Notes under the pieces: generated by a model
The model's input: only the letters and a program-made list of their open reading frames with translations
Databases searched by the model: none
Told to the model about the DNA's origin: nothing
Position numbers and translations under genes: made by a program
Shown: positions 35,899-46,635 of the stretch, piece by piece
How positions within the stretch are numbered: the stretch's first letter is position 1
Layout: the number at the start of each line of letters is the position of its first letter
From: Deltaproteobacteria bacterium
Lineage (GTDB): Bacteria; Myxococcota_A; UBA796; GCA-2862545
Length of the DNA stretch: 64,000 nucleotides
Direction: 5' to 3'
Assembly: GCA_006226595.1 (NCBI GenBank)
Contig: SBGP01000079.1
Coordinates: forward strand, 27,815-91,814

Positions 35899-37188
35899 CT
35901 ACGCCGGACCGTGTCCCTGCAGGTACGCGCGCAGGATGTCCACCATCGGCTGGTGGTCCGCGGTCCCGCACATCTCGCGCGCCGAGTGCATCGAGAGCAT
36001 CGGGTTGCCGACGTCGACCGTGCGAACGCCCAGGTTCGACGCGACGATGGGACCCACCGTACTGCCGCATCCCAGGTCGGCGCGGTTCACGAACCACTGC
36101 ACGGGCGCGCCCACTTCCTCGGCGAGCGCGAGGATCAGCGCCGAGGAGTCGGCCTCGGTGCCGTAGCGCCAGTTCGCGTTGCGCTTGATCACCGGCCCGG
36201 CGTTGAGCTTGGGCATGTGATCGCCATCGTGCTTGTCGCCGTACGCGGGATGCACGGCGTGGGCCATGTCGGCACTGATCAGCCAGGAGTTCGCGAGGGC
36301 GCGGGACATGCCACCCGGCGCCTGGGGGCCGTCGGCGAGCACGCGCTCGAGCACTTCCTGGAGCATGCGGGACTTCGCACCCCGACTGGTCTGTGAGCCG
36401 ATCTCCTCGTGATCGAACAGGCCGAGGACCGCGGTCGGATCGGGCGCGTCGCCGTCACACGCTACGAACAGGGCTTCGAGCCCCGCGTGGCAAGAGGCGA
36501 GGTTGTCGAGGCGCGCACTGTGCAGAAACTCCCCGCGCAAGCCACTCACGGCGGCGGCGGTCAGGTCGTACAGCCCGAGATCCCAGGTGAGCACGTCCTC
36601 GGCGTCACAGCCGAGCTCGTCGGCGATCAGCTGCTGCAGCGGGTTCTCCGCCTCGGTATCGAGGGTGAGCACCGGGGGCAGGGCCGTGTGCGCGTTGAGG
36701 ACGAGGCCGTCGGTGTTCACGCCGCGGTTGAGGTGGATCGCGAGGTTCGGGATGCGGGCGAGCGGTCGGTCCAGGTTCACCAGGCGCAGGCTGCCGTCGC
36801 GAAGCGCCACCTGACCCGCGATGCCGAGGTCGCGGTCGGCCCACGTCGCCTGGAGCACCCCGCCGTAGGTCTCGATGCCGAGGCGGACGTAGCCGTGCTT
36901 GACGTGGGTCGGGTTCGGCTTGAGACGAAGGTTCGGGGAGTCGGTGTGCGCCGCGAGCATGCGGAAGCCCGCCTCGGCCGCGGGTCGGCTGCCCACGCGG
37001 AACGCCACCACGCTGCCGTTGCGGTGCACGTAGTACTTGCCGCCGGCGGCGAGCGCGACGGGCGCGGCCCGCTCGTCGACCCGGGAGAACCCGCGCTCTT
37101 CGAGCAGCGAGGCCGCGTTGGCGGCGGCGTGCTGCGGAGACGGGGATGCATCGAGGAAGTGGCGGAAGCGGTCGATCAGGGTGGTCAT
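35899..37188 (-). CDS. M18-family aspartyl aminopeptidase
   Basis: A 429-residue cytoplasmic di-zinc aminopeptidase. The metal and catalytic residues appear in order: A-A-H-T-D-S-P (about 79), A-R-L-D-N-L-A (about 228), D-H-E-E-I-G-S (about 258) and M-H-S-A-R-E near the C-terminus. Length and block order match family enzymes that remove N-terminal Asp or Glu. The ATG at 37188 has GGAG six bases upstream. It may lead an M18-ompA-tetR operon. topB is divergent, 48 bases away. Confidence 0.93.
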   Translation of the reverse strand: MTTLIDRFRHFLDASPSPQHAAANAASLLEERGFSRVDERAAPVALAAGGKYYVHRNGSVVAFRVGSRPAAEAGFRMLAAHTDSPNLRLKPNPTHVKHGYVRLGIETYGGVLQATWADRDLGIAGQVALRDGSLRLVNLDRPLARIPNLAIHLNRGVNTDGLVLNAHTALPPVLTLDTEAENPLQQLIADELGCDAEDVLTWDLGLYDLTAAAVSGLRGEFLHSARLDNLASCHAGLEALFVACDGDAPDPTAVLGLFDHEEIGSQTSRGAKSRMLQEVLERVLADGPQAPGGMSRALANSWLISADMAHAVHPAYGDKHDGDHMPKLNAGPVIKRNANWRYGTEADSSALILALAEEVGAPVQWFVNRADLGCGSTVGPIVASNLGVRTVDVGNPMLSMHSAREMCGTADHQPMVDILRAYLQGHGPA

Positions 37189-37236
37189 GCACTCTCCGGA
37201 GGGGGCCATGTAACCCGGGCACGTTATGCCCCGCCG

Positions 37237-39657
37237 ATGCGTCTGGTCCTCACCGAGAAGCCCTCCGTCGCGCGCGACATCGCGCGAGTGCTCGGCGTGC
37301 GCGGCAAGGGCCAGGGCTACCTCGAAGGCGAAGGCATCCGCATCACGTGGTGCGTCGGCCACCTGCTCGAGCTCGAGGAGCCCGCGCACTACGACAGCGC
37401 GTGGAAGCGCTGGTCCTTCGACACCCTGCCGATGGTGCCGGAACAGTTCGAGCTCCGGCCGCGCAAGGGCTCCAGCGACCAGTGGCGCGTCGTGAAGAAG
37501 CTGCTCTCGGACCGCGCGGTCGACGAGGTCGTCAACGCCTGTGATGCCGGGCGCGAGGGGGAGCTGATCTTCCGCTACGCGTACCAGGCCGCGAGAGCCA
37601 AGGCCCCGGTGGTGCGGTTCTGGGCCTCCTCGCTCACCGACCAGGCGATCAAGACGGCGTGGAGCCAGCTGCGCCCGGGCGTTCGCTACGAGCCTCTCGA
37701 GGCCGCGGCACGCTGTCGCTCCGAGGCGGACTGGCTCGTGGGGCTGAACGCCACCCGGGCGATGACCGTGCTCACGCGCAACGGCGGCGGTGGGGGGCTG
37801 CTGTCCATCGGTCGCGTCCAGACGCCCACGCTGGCGCTGATCGTGCGCCGCGACCAGGAGATCGACGCCTTCGTCTCCGAGGACTTCTGGACGGTCGACG
37901 CCGAGCTCGCGGCGGAGGTCGACGGGCAGGCGGCGAGCCTCACCGCCCGGTGGTTCGCGGTCGGCAAGGACGACGCCGAGGACGAGCGCCAGGGCGCGTC
38001 CGTCGCCGAGCGCCTCGACAACGCCGAGACCGCCGAGCAGTTGGCGGCAGCGGTCAAGGGTCGCAAGGGCCGCGTGATCACCGCGGATCGCAAGAAGCGC
38101 AACGACAAGCCGCCGCTGCTCTACGACCTCACCAGTCTCCAGCGACGCGCGAGCCAGCGGTACGGCTTCGCGGCCGACAAGACGCTCGACCTCGCTCAAG
38201 CCCTCTACGAGAAGCACAAGCTGCTCTCGTATCCACGGACCGACGCCCGCTTCATCACCGAGGATCAGGTCGCCGAGCTGCCGCATATTCTCGGAGCGCT
38301 CCAGAACATCGGGCCGTACCAGCCCTTCGCGGACGCGCTCCTCGCCGGGCCGATCCAGCCGGGCAAGCGGGTGGTGAATCCGGCGGAGGTCGGTGACCAC
38401 CACGCCATCCTGCCCACGTCGAAGTCGGCGGCTGGCGTGCGGTTGTCGCCGGACGAGAAGCGCATCTACGACCTCGTCGCTCGGCGCCTGATGGCGGCGC
38501 TGTCCGAGGATGCGGTGTTCGCGCTCGCCAACCTCGTGTTCGCGGTCGATCTCGAGGTCGAGCCGGAGGGCATCAGCAGCCCGGCCCACTTCCGAGCCCA
38601 GGGGCGCGTGTGCCTCCAGCGTGGATGGCAGGCCATCGATCCGCCGAAGTCGAAGAAGGACAAGGAGCTGCCTCACGTCGAGGTCGGCGACGAGGTGGAC
38701 ACCGTCGACAGCGTGGTCAAGCAGGGGCAGACACGTCCGCCGCGTCGATACGACGACGCGCTCATCCTCCGCGCCATGGAGACCGCGGGCCGCGAGCTCG
38801 ACGACAAGGAGCTCGCGCGGGTGATGCGCAACGCGGGCCTCGGCACGCCCGCCACGCGTGCGGCCATCCTCAAGACGCTGCTCCACCGCAAGTACATCGA
38901 GCGCCGTGGACGCGAGCTGTGGTCCACCGAGGCCGGGCGAGCCCTGATCGGCGCCATTCCGCTCGACGAGCTCACCAGCCCCGAGCTCACCGCCCGCTGG
39001 GAAGCGCGCCTGTCGGACATCGCTGAAGGACGCGAGGCTCGCGACGCGTTCATGTCCGACGTGGCGGTCCACGTGGGCCGCATCGTCGAGGCGATTCGGG
39101 TCGCACCGCCGCCGAGCTCGGAGGTGTTCGCCGCCGAGGAGCGCGAGCCCAAGAAGCCGCTCGGCGACTGCCCCGTGTGTGGCACCCCGGTGACCGAAGG
39201 CTTCAAGGCGTACACCTGCGAGACCGGTCGCGAGTGCACCTTCGTGGTGTTCAAGTCGATGTCCAAGCGGGCCATCAGCGCACGCATGGTCACCAAGCTG
39301 CTCAAGGACGGGCGCACCGACGTCGTGAAGGGCTTCAAGTCGAAGAAGGGCAAGCCCTTCGAGGCCGCCCTCGAGTGGGACGCCGAGCAGGGTCGCGTCT
39401 CCTTCGTCTTCGCCGATCGCCCGCGACAGGGGCCGCCAGCGGGCATGGCCGGTCCTCCAGCTCCTCCGTCGGCCACCCGGGCCTCGCCCGTCGGCATGAC
39501 CTGTCCGCGATGCAAGGTCGGGCGCATCGTCGCCGGGCGCGCCGCGTGGGGCTGTGATCAGTGGCGCGAGGGCTGCAAGCTCGTGCTTCCGTTCGAGGAC
39601 AACGGGCAGCGCCTCGCAGGCGACGAGGCGGTGCGACGCCTCTCGGAGATGGGTTAG
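37237..39657 (+). CDS. topB: DNA topoisomerase III (type IA)
   Basis: An 806-residue type IA topoisomerase that breaks and rejoins single strands to decatenate DNA. The Toprim part has L-T-E-K-P-S-V-A-R-D-I at the N-terminus and D-A-G-R-E-G-E (about 106). The active-site tyrosine is Tyr332 in S-Y-P-R-T-D-A. The C-terminus has two zinc-finger-like repeats: CPVCGTP...C near 650 and CPRCKVGRIVAGRAAWGCDQW...C near 755. The tail is longer than in E. coli TopB. The ribosome site is poor (ATGCCCCGCCG), so the start rests on the family-typical MRLVLTEKPS. Confidence 0.93.
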   Translation: MRLVLTEKPSVARDIARVLGVRGKGQGYLEGEGIRITWCVGHLLELEEPAHYDSAWKRWSFDTLPMVPEQFELRPRKGSSDQWRVVKKLLSDRAVDEVVNACDAGREGELIFRYAYQAARAKAPVVRFWASSLTDQAIKTAWSQLRPGVRYEPLEAAARCRSEADWLVGLNATRAMTVLTRNGGGGGLLSIGRVQTPTLALIVRRDQEIDAFVSEDFWTVDAELAAEVDGQAASLTARWFAVGKDDAEDERQGASVAERLDNAETAEQLAAAVKGRKGRVITADRKKRNDKPPLLYDLTSLQRRASQRYGFAADKTLDLAQALYEKHKLLSYPRTDARFITEDQVAELPHILGALQNIGPYQPFADALLAGPIQPGKRVVNPAEVGDHHAILPTSKSAAGVRLSPDEKRIYDLVARRLMAALSEDAVFALANLVFAVDLEVEPEGISSPAHFRAQGRVCLQRGWQAIDPPKSKKDKELPHVEVGDEVDTVDSVVKQGQTRPPRRYDDALILRAMETAGRELDDKELARVMRNAGLGTPATRAAILKTLLHRKYIERRGRELWSTEAGRALIGAIPLDELTSPELTARWEARLSDIAEGREARDAFMSDVAVHVGRIVEAIRVAPPPSSEVFAAEEREPKKPLGDCPVCGTPVTEGFKAYTCETGRECTFVVFKSMSKRAISARMVTKLLKDGRTDVVKGFKSKKGKPFEAALEWDAEQGRVSFVFADRPRQGPPAGMAGPPAPPSATRASPVGMTCPRCKVGRIVAGRAAWGCDQWREGCKLVLPFEDNGQRLAGDEAVRRLSEMG

Positions 39658-39675
39658 CCCTCCACCGGAGGTCGC

Positions 39676-39903
39676 ATGACTCGCTTCGAATACCTGGTCG
39701 TCTTCGTCGAGGACGACCGCGTGCTGCGCGCGAACGGTCACTGGCAGGGCACCACCGCCGAGGGTGAGGACGGGGACCGCGACAGCTGCCCGAACCTGTT
39801 CGAGTACCTCGCCGACGCTGGCGCCCAGGGCTGGGACATGGTGGCGCTCGACCCCGAAGAGACCGGCACGGCCCGGCTGTTCTTCAAGCGGGCGCACGGG
39901 TGA
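39676..39903 (+). CDS. Small DUF4177-like protein
   Basis: A 75-residue protein, FEYLVVFVEDDRV... LFEYLADAGAQGWDMVALDPEETGTARLFFKR. The order strand, then L-x-x-x-G-x-x-G-W-[ED]-[ML]-V, then a final F-F-K-R strand, matches the DUF4177 pattern, which is of unknown function. GGAGG lies six bases before the ATG. Its stop overlaps the M19 gene start in GTGA. Confidence 0.7.
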   Translation: MTRFEYLVVFVEDDRVLRANGHWQGTTAEGEDGDRDSCPNLFEYLADAGAQGWDMVALDPEETGTARLFFKRAHG

Positions 39904-40964
39904 GCATCGCCCGGCTGGACGAGCCGGCGGCCGACCGCGCCGCGGCCCAGGGCGTGAGCGTCGAAGCGGTCGAGCTGCTCGACGACGCGCACTTCATCGA
40001 TCTGCACCTCGATCTCGAGGTGCCCGTCCGGCTCTACGGCTACGACCCGCTCCACCGCCATCCCACCGCCACACGACCGAAGATCTGGTTCGGCCACACC
40101 GACCTCCCGCGGGTGCGCGAGGCGCGGATGACCGGGGTGATGTACGACATCGCCACCAACCCGATCCGCCCGATGGGCAATCGTCTGGCGACGACCCAGG
40201 CCAACGTCCAGCGCGTCGTCGAGCGACTCGAGGGTCTACCCGCCGACTTTGGAGTCGCGCGTACCCGCAGCGACTACGACCGCATCGTCGCCGATGGGCG
40301 GACGGCCTGCCTGATCACGCTACAGGGGGCCAACGCCGTCTCCGCGGATCCGAGCGTGATCGAGACCGAGCTCGGCCAGACGCTGGTGCGCATGACCCTG
40401 GTCCACCTCACGACCAGCGACCTCGGCGGCACCTCCTCGCCGCTGGGCTTCGACAAGGGGCTCACTGCGAAGGGCCGCGAAGTGGTGGAGCGCATGAACG
40501 CCGCGCGCATGTTCGTCGACCTGGCCCATGCCGGGGTCAAGACGTTCTGGGATGCGCTCGAGGTCCACACCAGTGACCTTCCGCCGATCGTGACCCACAC
40601 CGGGGTGCGCGGCGTGCGGGACCACTGGCGCAACCTCGATGACGATCAGATCCGCGCGATTGCCGACCGCGGCGGTGTGGTCGGCGTGATGTACCAGTCG
40701 AACTTCCTCGAGCCGGTGTACACCTGGGGTCGCCGTGCTTCGATCCTCGACCACATCGAGCACATCATCGAGGTCGCCGGCGAGGACGTGCCCGCCATCG
40801 GCACCGACTACGACGGCATGATCATCCCCCCGGGGGACCTGCCGGACGTCACGCACCACGCCGTGCTCGTCCAGGACATGCTCGACCGCGGCTGGAGCGA
40901 GGCGCGCATCCGCAAGATCCTCGGCGAGAACTTCCTGCGGAGCTTCGCCGAGATCCGGCCCTAG
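39900..40964 (+). CDS. M19 (renal) dipeptidase-family protein with altered metal site
   Basis: A 354-residue TIM-barrel amidohydrolase. The first metal pair H-L-D (His36, Asp38) is in FIDLHLDL, further ligands are in DLAHAG and VTHTGVRGV, and the catalytic-type aspartate is in G-T-D-Y-D-G near 300. The bridging glutamate of the family, usually in an E-G-A/G context after the third strand, is Gln142 here (I-T-L-Q-G-A-N). Activity may be changed or lost. It is translationally coupled to the preceding small gene and overlaps the lgt-like gene tail-to-tail. Confidence 0.82.
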   Translation: MSIARLDEPAADRAAAQGVSVEAVELLDDAHFIDLHLDLEVPVRLYGYDPLHRHPTATRPKIWFGHTDLPRVREARMTGVMYDIATNPIRPMGNRLATTQANVQRVVERLEGLPADFGVARTRSDYDRIVADGRTACLITLQGANAVSADPSVIETELGQTLVRMTLVHLTTSDLGGTSSPLGFDKGLTAKGREVVERMNAARMFVDLAHAGVKTFWDALEVHTSDLPPIVTHTGVRGVRDHWRNLDDDQIRAIADRGGVVGVMYQSNFLEPVYTWGRRASILDHIEHIIEVAGEDVPAIGTDYDGMIIPPGDLPDVTHHAVLVQDMLDRGWSEARIRKILGENFLRSFAEIRP

Positions 40965-41863
40965 TTTTTGGCGGGGGCCTGCTGGGGCGGCTCGCCGGCG
41001 CGGTCCGCCTGGTTCGGCTGAAAGTCCATCGGCCAGGGCTTGTGCCCCTTGTGGTCGAGGCGCGCCATGAGCACACCCGCGGCGACGAACATCGCGACCG
41101 CGCCCCACTGAGCGGGCGTGAGGCTCAGGTAGCGCGCGTCCTGCGAGGCGAGGTCCACGTTGCGCAGGAAGTCGAAGCCGAAGCGAACCGGCGCGTACAC
41201 GAGACCAAACAGCGCGAGGAAGAAGCCAGGCGGGCGGTCCTGCTTTCCGAGCTGCCAGAACAGGATGCACACGGGCACCATGAACATGGCCTCGTACAGG
41301 CCGAGCTCGTGACGGATGCCGCTCACGCCGCGCAGGCCCGCGGACCACGGGCCGATGCCGTGGTCGAAGTCCATGGCGAGGAAGAAGGTGGTCTCGCGGC
41401 CGATGTGGTCATGGACGCTGGCACAGCCGAGACGCCCGAAGAACCACCCGAACGGAAAGCCGAAGGCGATGACGTCCGCGTAGCGCCAGGCGGGCAGGGG
41501 ACGCACCACGTTGTAGAACAGCAGCGCGCCAATCACCGCCCCGAGGAAGCCGCCGAAGCTGGAGAAGCCCTCCCAGAACCGGAGGATCGACCAGATGCCG
41601 TCGGTCTGCAGGCGCTCAGGGTGGTAGGCGACGACGGTGACCACGTGCGCGATCAGAAAGCCCATGCCGACGATGACGAGCGCGGCGTCGACCACGTCGC
41701 GCGGCTCCATGCCCAGCTTGAGGCCGCGGTAGCGCGCGACCTCGAGGCCGACGACGAAGCCGATGAGCACCAGGGTGGCCCACGAGTCCAGGGGGAGCGT
41801 CCCGAGGGAGCCCAGCGGGAGCTCGTACACGCCGAGCTGAAAGAAGGGGATGGCCGCGAACAC
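40961..41863 (-). CDS. lgt: Lgt-family prolipoprotein diacylglyceryl transferase homologue
   Basis: A 300-residue protein with about seven membrane helices. G-R-L-G-C (Arg144) corresponds to the G-R-[LI]-G-N segment of Lgt, and VRFGFDFLRNVD to the late conserved arginine loop. The usual H-G-G-L is S-S-F-G-G-F-L-G (101-108), and the asparagine after G-R-L-G is missing, so this belongs to a divergent branch. With many lipoproteins encoded here it may be the working enzyme, but a second function is possible. The GTG start has AGGAG five bases upstream. It is divergent from the carboxylase operon. Confidence 0.8.
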   Translation of the reverse strand: MFAAIPFFQLGVYELPLGSLGTLPLDSWATLVLIGFVVGLEVARYRGLKLGMEPRDVVDAALVIVGMGFLIAHVVTVVAYHPERLQTDGIWSILRFWEGFSSFGGFLGAVIGALLFYNVVRPLPAWRYADVIAFGFPFGWFFGRLGCASVHDHIGRETTFFLAMDFDHGIGPWSAGLRGVSGIRHELGLYEAMFMVPVCILFWQLGKQDRPPGFFLALFGLVYAPVRFGFDFLRNVDLASQDARYLSLTPAQWGAVAMFVAAGVLMARLDHKGHKPWPMDFQPNQADRAGEPPQQAPAKN

Positions 41864-41906
41864 ATCGTCTCCTTGGCCCGCTTGCGTAACCTGTCCGCAG
41901 TTGGAC

Positions 41907-41935
41907 GTGCGCGGCGTGACACACCTCCATACAAT
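41907..41935 (+). promoter_or_regulatory. Sigma-70-type promoter for the acyl-CoA carboxylase operon
   Basis: GTGCGC (41907-41912) and TACAAT (41930-41935) are 17 bases apart, 28 bases before the biotin carboxylase ATG. The -10 is a strong match and the -35 resembles the TTGCGC seen before PBP1B. Confidence 0.45.
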
Positions 41936-41963
41936 CCGCCTCCGCTCTGAGGCAGGGAGACGC

Positions 41964-43312
<1,349 letters not shown>

Positions 43313-43313
<1 letters not shown>

Positions 43314-45040
43314 TGGCACGGCTGTTCCTCCATCCGATCGGAAGCGCGCTCTCCGCCGACCTCAGCGAGGCCGAGCGCGAGAAGAACGGCGCGTATCAGA
43401 CCCGGATCACCGAGCCCGTCGCCGAGAAGCTCGCCACCACGCGGGCGGGCTGGGGCGAGAAGTACGTCGACCGCGTGCACGAGAAGGGCAAGCTCACGAC
43501 CTGGGAGCGCATCGACGCGCTCAAGGACGAGGGCAGCGCGGTGTTCGAGGTCGGCACCCTGGTGAACTGGGGCGTGAACTTCGCGGGCAGCAAGCGCCCG
43601 GCTCCCGGCGCTGGCGTCGTCACCTGCTTCGCGCAGGTCGCGGGCCGGTGGACCGTGATCATCGCCAACGACAACACGGTCGCCAGCGGCGCGTGGTGGC
43701 CCAAGACCCCCGAGAAGATCGAGCGGGCCCAGGAGATGGCCCTGCGCCTGCGCCTGCCCGTCATCTACCTGGTGGACTGCTCCGGCTTGTTCCTGCCCGA
43801 GCAGTCGCGCTCGTTCGCGGGTGCGACCGGTGCCGGGCACATCTTCAAGAAGAACGCCCTGCTCGCCGCGAACGGCGTGCCGCAGATCGCCGGCGTGTTC
43901 GGCGACTGCATCGCGGGTGGCGGCTACATGCCGATCATCAGCGACCGCGTGTACATGACCGAGTCCGCGTACATGGTCATCGCCGGTGCCGCGCTCATCC
44001 GCGGTGCCAAGTCGCTGAAGCTGACCAGCCTCGACATTGGCGGCCCGGAGGTCCACGTGCACCAGTCGGGCTGCGCCGACGAGCGGGTTCCCGACGACCC
44101 GACCGCACTCGCCGCGATTCGCGCCGAGATCGAGCGCCTGCCGACGACGGCCGTGGAGTTCTACCGCCACGGCGTCGAGGCCGCCCCGCCGAGCTTCGAC
44201 CCGTCCGAGCTGTCCGAGCTGTTCAACCCGGACCACCGCCAGGGCTACGACATCGAGCAGGTCCTCGCGCGGCTCGTCGATCAGTCGCTGTTCCACGAGG
44301 TCCTCGCTGGGGTCGGCCGCGAGATGATCGTCGGGCTCGGCCGGATCAGCGGTCTGTGGTGCGGCTTCATCGCCAACCGGCAGGGGCTCGTCGACGAGCC
44401 CGGAAAGGGCAAGCGCGCCGGCGGCGCCCTGTATCGGGAGGGCATCGCGAAGATCAGCCAGTTCTCCCGTGCATGCAACGCCGACGGCATCCCGATCGTG
44501 TGGCTGCAGGACATCTCGGGCTTCGACATCGGTGCGGAGGCCGAGCGCCAGGGGCTGCTCGGGTATGGCAGCAACCTCATCTACACGAACAGCACCAACG
44601 AGACCCCCATGTTCACGGTGCTGCTCCGCAAGGCGAGCGGCGCCGGGTACTACGCGATGAGCGGGCTGCCCTACGACCCGGTCGTGCAGCTGTCGACGCC
44701 GATGACCCGCCTCGCGGTCATGGAGGGGCGTACCCTCGCGATTGCCGCCTACAACTCGAAGCTGGACGACGACTTCGAGATTGCGACCCAGGACCCCGAG
44801 GAGCGCCGTGCCATCGAAGAGGGCATGGCCAAGACGGCGTCGCGCATCGAGGCGGACATGGACCCGGTGATGGCGGCCTCGCGCATGGACACGGACGAGA
44901 TCGTGCCCGTGGCCGAGCTTCGCGCCTGGCTCGAGTGCCTGGTCGAGTCCGCCTGGCAGTCCGCGGGCTACCGCCGCACCAAGAACCCGCGGATCTGGTC
45001 CGTTCACGACCTGGAGGTCCTGTGCTCGACGCCGTCCTGA
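43313..45040 (+). CDS. Acyl-CoA carboxylase carboxyltransferase subunit
   Basis: A 575-residue fused carboxyltransferase with the two crotonase-like halves of the PccB/MccB/GcdA group. The N-half has [39 protein letters not shown] (oxyanion glycines). The C-half has [31 protein letters not shown]... [18 protein letters not shown]. The substrate is not certain; methylcrotonyl- or glutaconyl-CoA-like members have similar D-I-S-G-F motifs. It sits between the biotin carboxylase and biotin carrier genes and overlaps both. Confidence 0.9.
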
Positions 45041-45555
45041 TCGAAGAAGGCCTCGGCGCCCCCACCGTGGGCGTGTTCACCCCTCGCATGGGCATCGGCG
45101 CACCGCTGCTCGCGGGCGAGCTGGTCGGCTGGATCCGCAAGGCCGGCCTGTCGGTGGAGGTCCGCGTGCCCTCGCGCGCGGGTGGCGTGGCCGTGGAGCT
45201 CGCCAAGGCCGGCAGCTGGGTCGAGTACGGGCAGCCGCTCGTACACAGCGGGGAGGGGACCGTGGCCGGTGCCGCGACCCGTGCCGTCGCCGGCGAAGAG
45301 GAGGTGCCCGAAGGGGTGACCGTCGTCCGCGCCGATACGGACGGCACGGTCTACCTGCGCCCCGAGCCCAGTGCGCCACCGTTCGCGGAAGTCGGGGCTC
45401 CCGTGTCCGCGAACGCCACGCTCGGGCTCGTCGAGGTCATGAAGACGTTCTCGCCGGTTCGCGCGCCTCGCGCCGGGGTTCTCGTGAAGACCTGTGTCGA
45501 TGACGCGGCGTCCGTCGAGGCCGGTGCTCCGCTGTTTTGGGTCGGACCGGCCTGA
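45022..45555 (+). CDS. accB: Biotin carboxyl carrier protein with a second, degenerate biotinyl-like half
   Basis: A 177-residue carrier. The C-terminal half is a biotinyl domain ([37 protein letters not shown]) with the biotinylated lysine at 141 in V-M-K-T. The N-terminal half (residues 14-85) has the same hammerhead layout (VGVFTPRM... [42 protein letters not shown]) but no M-K pair, so it looks like a decayed copy. The GTG start has GGAGG four bases upstream and lies 19 bases inside the preceding gene. Confidence 0.82.
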   Translation: MLDAVLIEEGLGAPTVGVFTPRMGIGAPLLAGELVGWIRKAGLSVEVRVPSRAGGVAVELAKAGSWVEYGQPLVHSGEGTVAGAATRAVAGEEEVPEGVTVVRADTDGTVYLRPEPSAPPFAEVGAPVSANATLGLVEVMKTFSPVRAPRAGVLVKTCVDDAASVEAGAPLFWVGPA

Positions 45556-45609
45556 GAGCAGGCAACGTGCACTTCCTGTGCTAGCCTTCCGGGGCGTGTA
45601 GGAGGGTCT

Positions 45610-46626
45610 TTGCGCGTCGCGACCACCATCGTCGGATTCCTCGCCCTGGCTGCGAGCACCACCGCTCAGGCGGCGTGCCCCACGGTCTACCCCGTCGAGC
45701 AGCTGATCACGGACCTCGGTAATGCCGAGAAGGGCGTTCGTGACTCGGATGCCGCGCTGGCTGGAACCGGTGCCCAGTCCCTCGAGAAGGGCCTGCCGTG
45801 CCTCGGCGAGATCCTGCCGACCATCGTCATCCCGCGGACGTACCGCGCCGTCGCCGGCGCCTACTACCTCAACGGCAACATGGACAAGGCGCGTCTGTGG
45901 TTCCAGACCGCCATCGAGGCCGACTCGCAGTTCGAGTACGGCATCGACGACCTGCCGGCGGAACACCCCCTGCGCATCTTCTACGCGGAGTCCCGTGAGG
46001 GCGCCGACGTGGCGCCGGTGCCGGTCGAGGGCATGTTGCTCCTCGATGCGGGCACGCACTACCTCGACGGACGTCGCTGGACCGAGGCGATGGCCACGCT
46101 CGAGCGCCCGCACCTCTACCAGTACGAGGGCCAGGGCCAGGTGCTCACCAAGCTCATGTTCGGCAACGACTTCCCGCCCGAGGTCCTCGTGATCAACGAG
46201 GACGCGACGGCTGACGTCGGTGGCGGCAAGGACAAGCCCGAGAAGGACCCGAAGCCGGCGAAGGAGAAGCCGGTCAAGGAGCCCAAGCCCGGCAAGGAGA
46301 AGCCCGAGAAGACCGCGAAGGCCCCGAAGGCCGAGGTCAGCGACGGGTTCGTCCAGCGTACGCGTCCGCCCGAGAAGACCCCGCTCATGATCGCAGGCGG
46401 CGCGCTGCTCGGCGGTTCGGTCGCGACCTACGTGGTGAGTGGCAACGTGCGTCAGAAGTTCAACGACGCCGAGTCGAACGAGGACGCGGACAAGTTCGCC
46501 AAGGGCACGAACCAGCTGGTCATCATGTCTGGCGCGCTGTTCGCCCTGGGCGCCGGCACGCTCACGTGGGGCATCATCGTCGACGCGGGTGGCACCCCGC
46601 TCCCCGGCATCCACGTTCGCTTCTAA
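45610..46626 (+). CDS. Secreted/membrane protein with Lys-Pro-Glu repeat linker
   Basis: A 338-residue protein starting at a TTG with AGGAGG seven bases before it. A signal peptide (VATTIVGFLALAASTTAQAACP) is followed by TPR-like helices (AVAGAYYLNGNMDKARLWFQTAIEADSQFEYG), then a charged repeat (residues about 205-240, units of K-P-[EAVG]-K-[DE]-P/K), and finally two hydrophobic stretches (MIAGGALLGGSVATYVV; VIMSGALFALGAGTLTWGIIV). This layout is common among myxobacterial envelope proteins of unknown function. It is followed nine bases later by the kinase-fold gene and may be co-expressed with it. Confidence 0.7.
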   Translation: MRVATTIVGFLALAASTTAQAACPTVYPVEQLITDLGNAEKGVRDSDAALAGTGAQSLEKGLPCLGEILPTIVIPRTYRAVAGAYYLNGNMDKARLWFQTAIEADSQFEYGIDDLPAEHPLRIFYAESREGADVAPVPVEGMLLLDAGTHYLDGRRWTEAMATLERPHLYQYEGQGQVLTKLMFGNDFPPEVLVINEDATADVGGGKDKPEKDPKPAKEKPVKEPKPGKEKPEKTAKAPKAEVSDGFVQRTRPPEKTPLMIAGGALLGGSVATYVVSGNVRQKFNDAESNEDADKFAKGTNQLVIMSGALFALGAGTLTWGIIVDAGGTPLPGIHVRF

Positions 46627-46635
46627 GGGCGCGGC

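Noticed and set aside
37190..39897. A long minus-strand open frame opposite topB that continues upstream of the M18 peptidase
   Set aside because: It is the antisense of a clear topoisomerase gene; only the part from 37188 down matches a real protein.
45556..45587. A promoter at TAGCCT (45582-45587) for the secreted repeat protein
   Set aside because: The hexamer 17 bases upstream (CAGGCA) does not resemble a -35; the match is too weak to list.
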